Positions 5,266 through 6,003 of a DNA stretch of 6,003 nt are shown here, piece after piece. How positions within the stretch are numbered: the first letter of the stretch is position 1; every line of letters starts with the position of its first letter. The DNA lies in the NCBI GenBank assembly GCA_017507595.1, contig JAFWAM010000002.1:1-6003 (forward strand), given 5' to 3'. Made by a program: the position numbers and the translations under genes. The DNA comes from Clostridia bacterium (GTDB lineage Bacteria > Bacillota_A > Clostridia > Christensenellales > Borkfalkiaceae). Under the pieces are notes generated by a model, which saw only the letters and a list, made by a program, of their open reading frames with translations, made no database searches and was not told the origin of the DNA.

Positions 5266-6003
5266 ACCAGATACTCCTTTAAATCTTCAATAAGTTTATC
5301 AAGATTTTTATGGTCTTCCATGGGTAAAAGTGGGGCTCGGAGTCGGTTATCGCACAATTTAAGCTTGTAAAGTGCGTGCTTTACCGGTATTGGATTCACT
5401 TCCTTAAAAAGCTCGCTTACAAGGGGCAAAAGGGTGTAAAAAAGCTTTCTTGCTCCCGACACATCCCCCGATTGATAAAGCCGCCAAAGCCTTGTGACCG
5501 TTCTTGGGGCAATGTTTGACACAACCGAAATCACCCCGTCGCCCCCAAGGGCCGCCGTCTGCAAAATATCGCTGTCGTTGCCCGTATAAACCTTGACCCG
5601 TCCTTTAACGGCACTTATTAAATTTGCCATTTTATTGGTGTCGCCGGAGGCCTCCTTTACGCCCACGATATTGGGGTGACGGCAAAGCCTTTTGTAAACG
5701 TCAACGGAAATGTCCACCCCCGTCCTTTTGGGGACGTTGTAGACGATTATTGGAAGATCCCCCTTGTCTGCAACGGCAAAATAGTGGCCTATAAGCCCGT
5801 TATCGGTGGTTTTGTTGTAATACGGCGCAACGATAAGCGCTCCGTCATATCCTATGCTTTTTGCAAACCTTGTCATCATTACGGCGTGACGGGTGTCGTT
5901 GGAGCCGCATCCTGCCACAAGGGTGATCTTATCCCCCACCCGATTTTTTACGACCGAAAGGACCCTTTTGTGCTCCCTGTCCGATAGGGTTGGGGCCTCA
6001 CCC
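5262..6003 (-). CDS. dapA: 4-hydroxy-tetrahydrodipicolinate synthase, 5' end outside the window
   Basis: This aldolase condenses pyruvate with L-aspartate semialdehyde, the first committed step of diaminopimelate/lysine synthesis, in the cytoplasm. The frame is open to the right edge; the first complete codon is at 6002 and reads GEAPTLSDREHKR, typical of the region just after the TTG motif. Spacing matches the E. coli enzyme exactly: PYYNKT supplies the Tyr107 equivalent, YNVPKRTG the Tyr133 and Arg138 equivalents, and GVKEASGD the Schiff-base Lys161 equivalent. The first visible Gly then corresponds to residue 46, so about 45 residues, including the Thr44/Thr45 equivalents, lie beyond the window. 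A GTG at 5939 is internal, not the start. The C-terminal half contains VYTGNDSDIL and continues to EYLV. It is upstream of dapF with a 4-nt overlap. The promoter, and any lysine-responsive leader, would lie outside the window. Confidence 0.95.
   Translation of the reverse strand, partial: GEAPTLSDREHKRVLSVVKNRVGDKITLVAGCGSNDTRHAVMMTRFAKSIGYDGALIVAPYYNKTTDNGLIGHYFAVADKGDLPIIVYNVPKRTGVDISVDVYKRLCRHPNIVGVKEASGDTNKMANLISAVKGRVKVYTGNDSDILQTAALGGDGVISVVSNIAPRTVTRLWRLYQSGDVSGARKLFYTLLPLVSELFKEVNPIPVKHALYKLKLCDNRLRAPLLPMEDHKNLDKLIEDLKEYLV
5274..5280 (-). promoter_or_regulatory. Ribosome binding site for the GTG start of dapF
   Basis: AAAGGAG on the minus strand lies within the end of dapA, eight bases before the GTG at 5265. 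It supports the non-ATG start and the GTGA overlap. Confidence 0.8.

Noticed and set aside
5937..5939. GTG at 5939 as the start of dapA
   Set aside because: The frame continues upstream with conserved DapA sequence (GEAPTLSDREHKR) to the window edge, so this GTG is an internal Val codon.

Overview
The window looks like chromosomal DNA from an anaerobic, low-to-moderate GC Gram-positive bacterium, most likely class Clostridia and possibly an uncultured gut lineage. The clues are a BspA-type leucine-rich repeat protein with Clostridia-style repeat modules, a lipobox-bearing M3-type metallopeptidase with a strong AAAGGAG ribosome site and a consensus vegetative promoter, and lysine/diaminopimelate synthesis by the LL-diaminopimelate aminotransferase (DapL) route. 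Assignment below class level is not supported by this sequence alone.

Layout. Bases 1-1245 (+) carry the 3' part of a BspA-like LRR surface protein gene whose reading frame is open through the left edge. Bases 1246-1504 are intergenic: a hairpin that may end the LRR transcript, two exact 15-bp AT-rich repeats 80 bp apart, a clear TTTACA-17-TATAAT promoter between them, and a leader of about 100 nt. Bases 1505-3190 (+) encode a 561-residue lipoprotein metallopeptidase of the M3 (oligoendopeptidase F-like) type with an intact HEFGH zinc site. A strong bidirectional hairpin terminator at 3215-3247 separates it from a convergent minus-strand operon. Bases 3249-6003 (-) hold that operon, read right to left: dapA (5' end outside the window), dapF and dapL.

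How the genes work together. DapA condenses pyruvate with aspartate semialdehyde. After a reductase step (DapB, not in this window), DapL transaminates tetrahydrodipicolinate directly to LL-diaminopimelate, and DapF epimerises it to meso-diaminopimelate for lysine and peptidoglycan. The three genes overlap by 4 and 8 nt, so they are almost certainly co-transcribed and translationally coupled. The lipoprotein peptidase appears monocistronic, and nothing ties it functionally to the dap genes beyond sharing the terminator. The LRR protein is an unrelated, presumably cell-surface gene.

Most of the window is conventional. The least explained signals are the repeats flanking the peptidase promoter, some altered active-site-region residues in the peptidase, DapF and DapL, and the non-LRR N-terminal segment of the truncated surface protein. 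I see no RNA gene, CRISPR array, insertion sequence or clearly new system.
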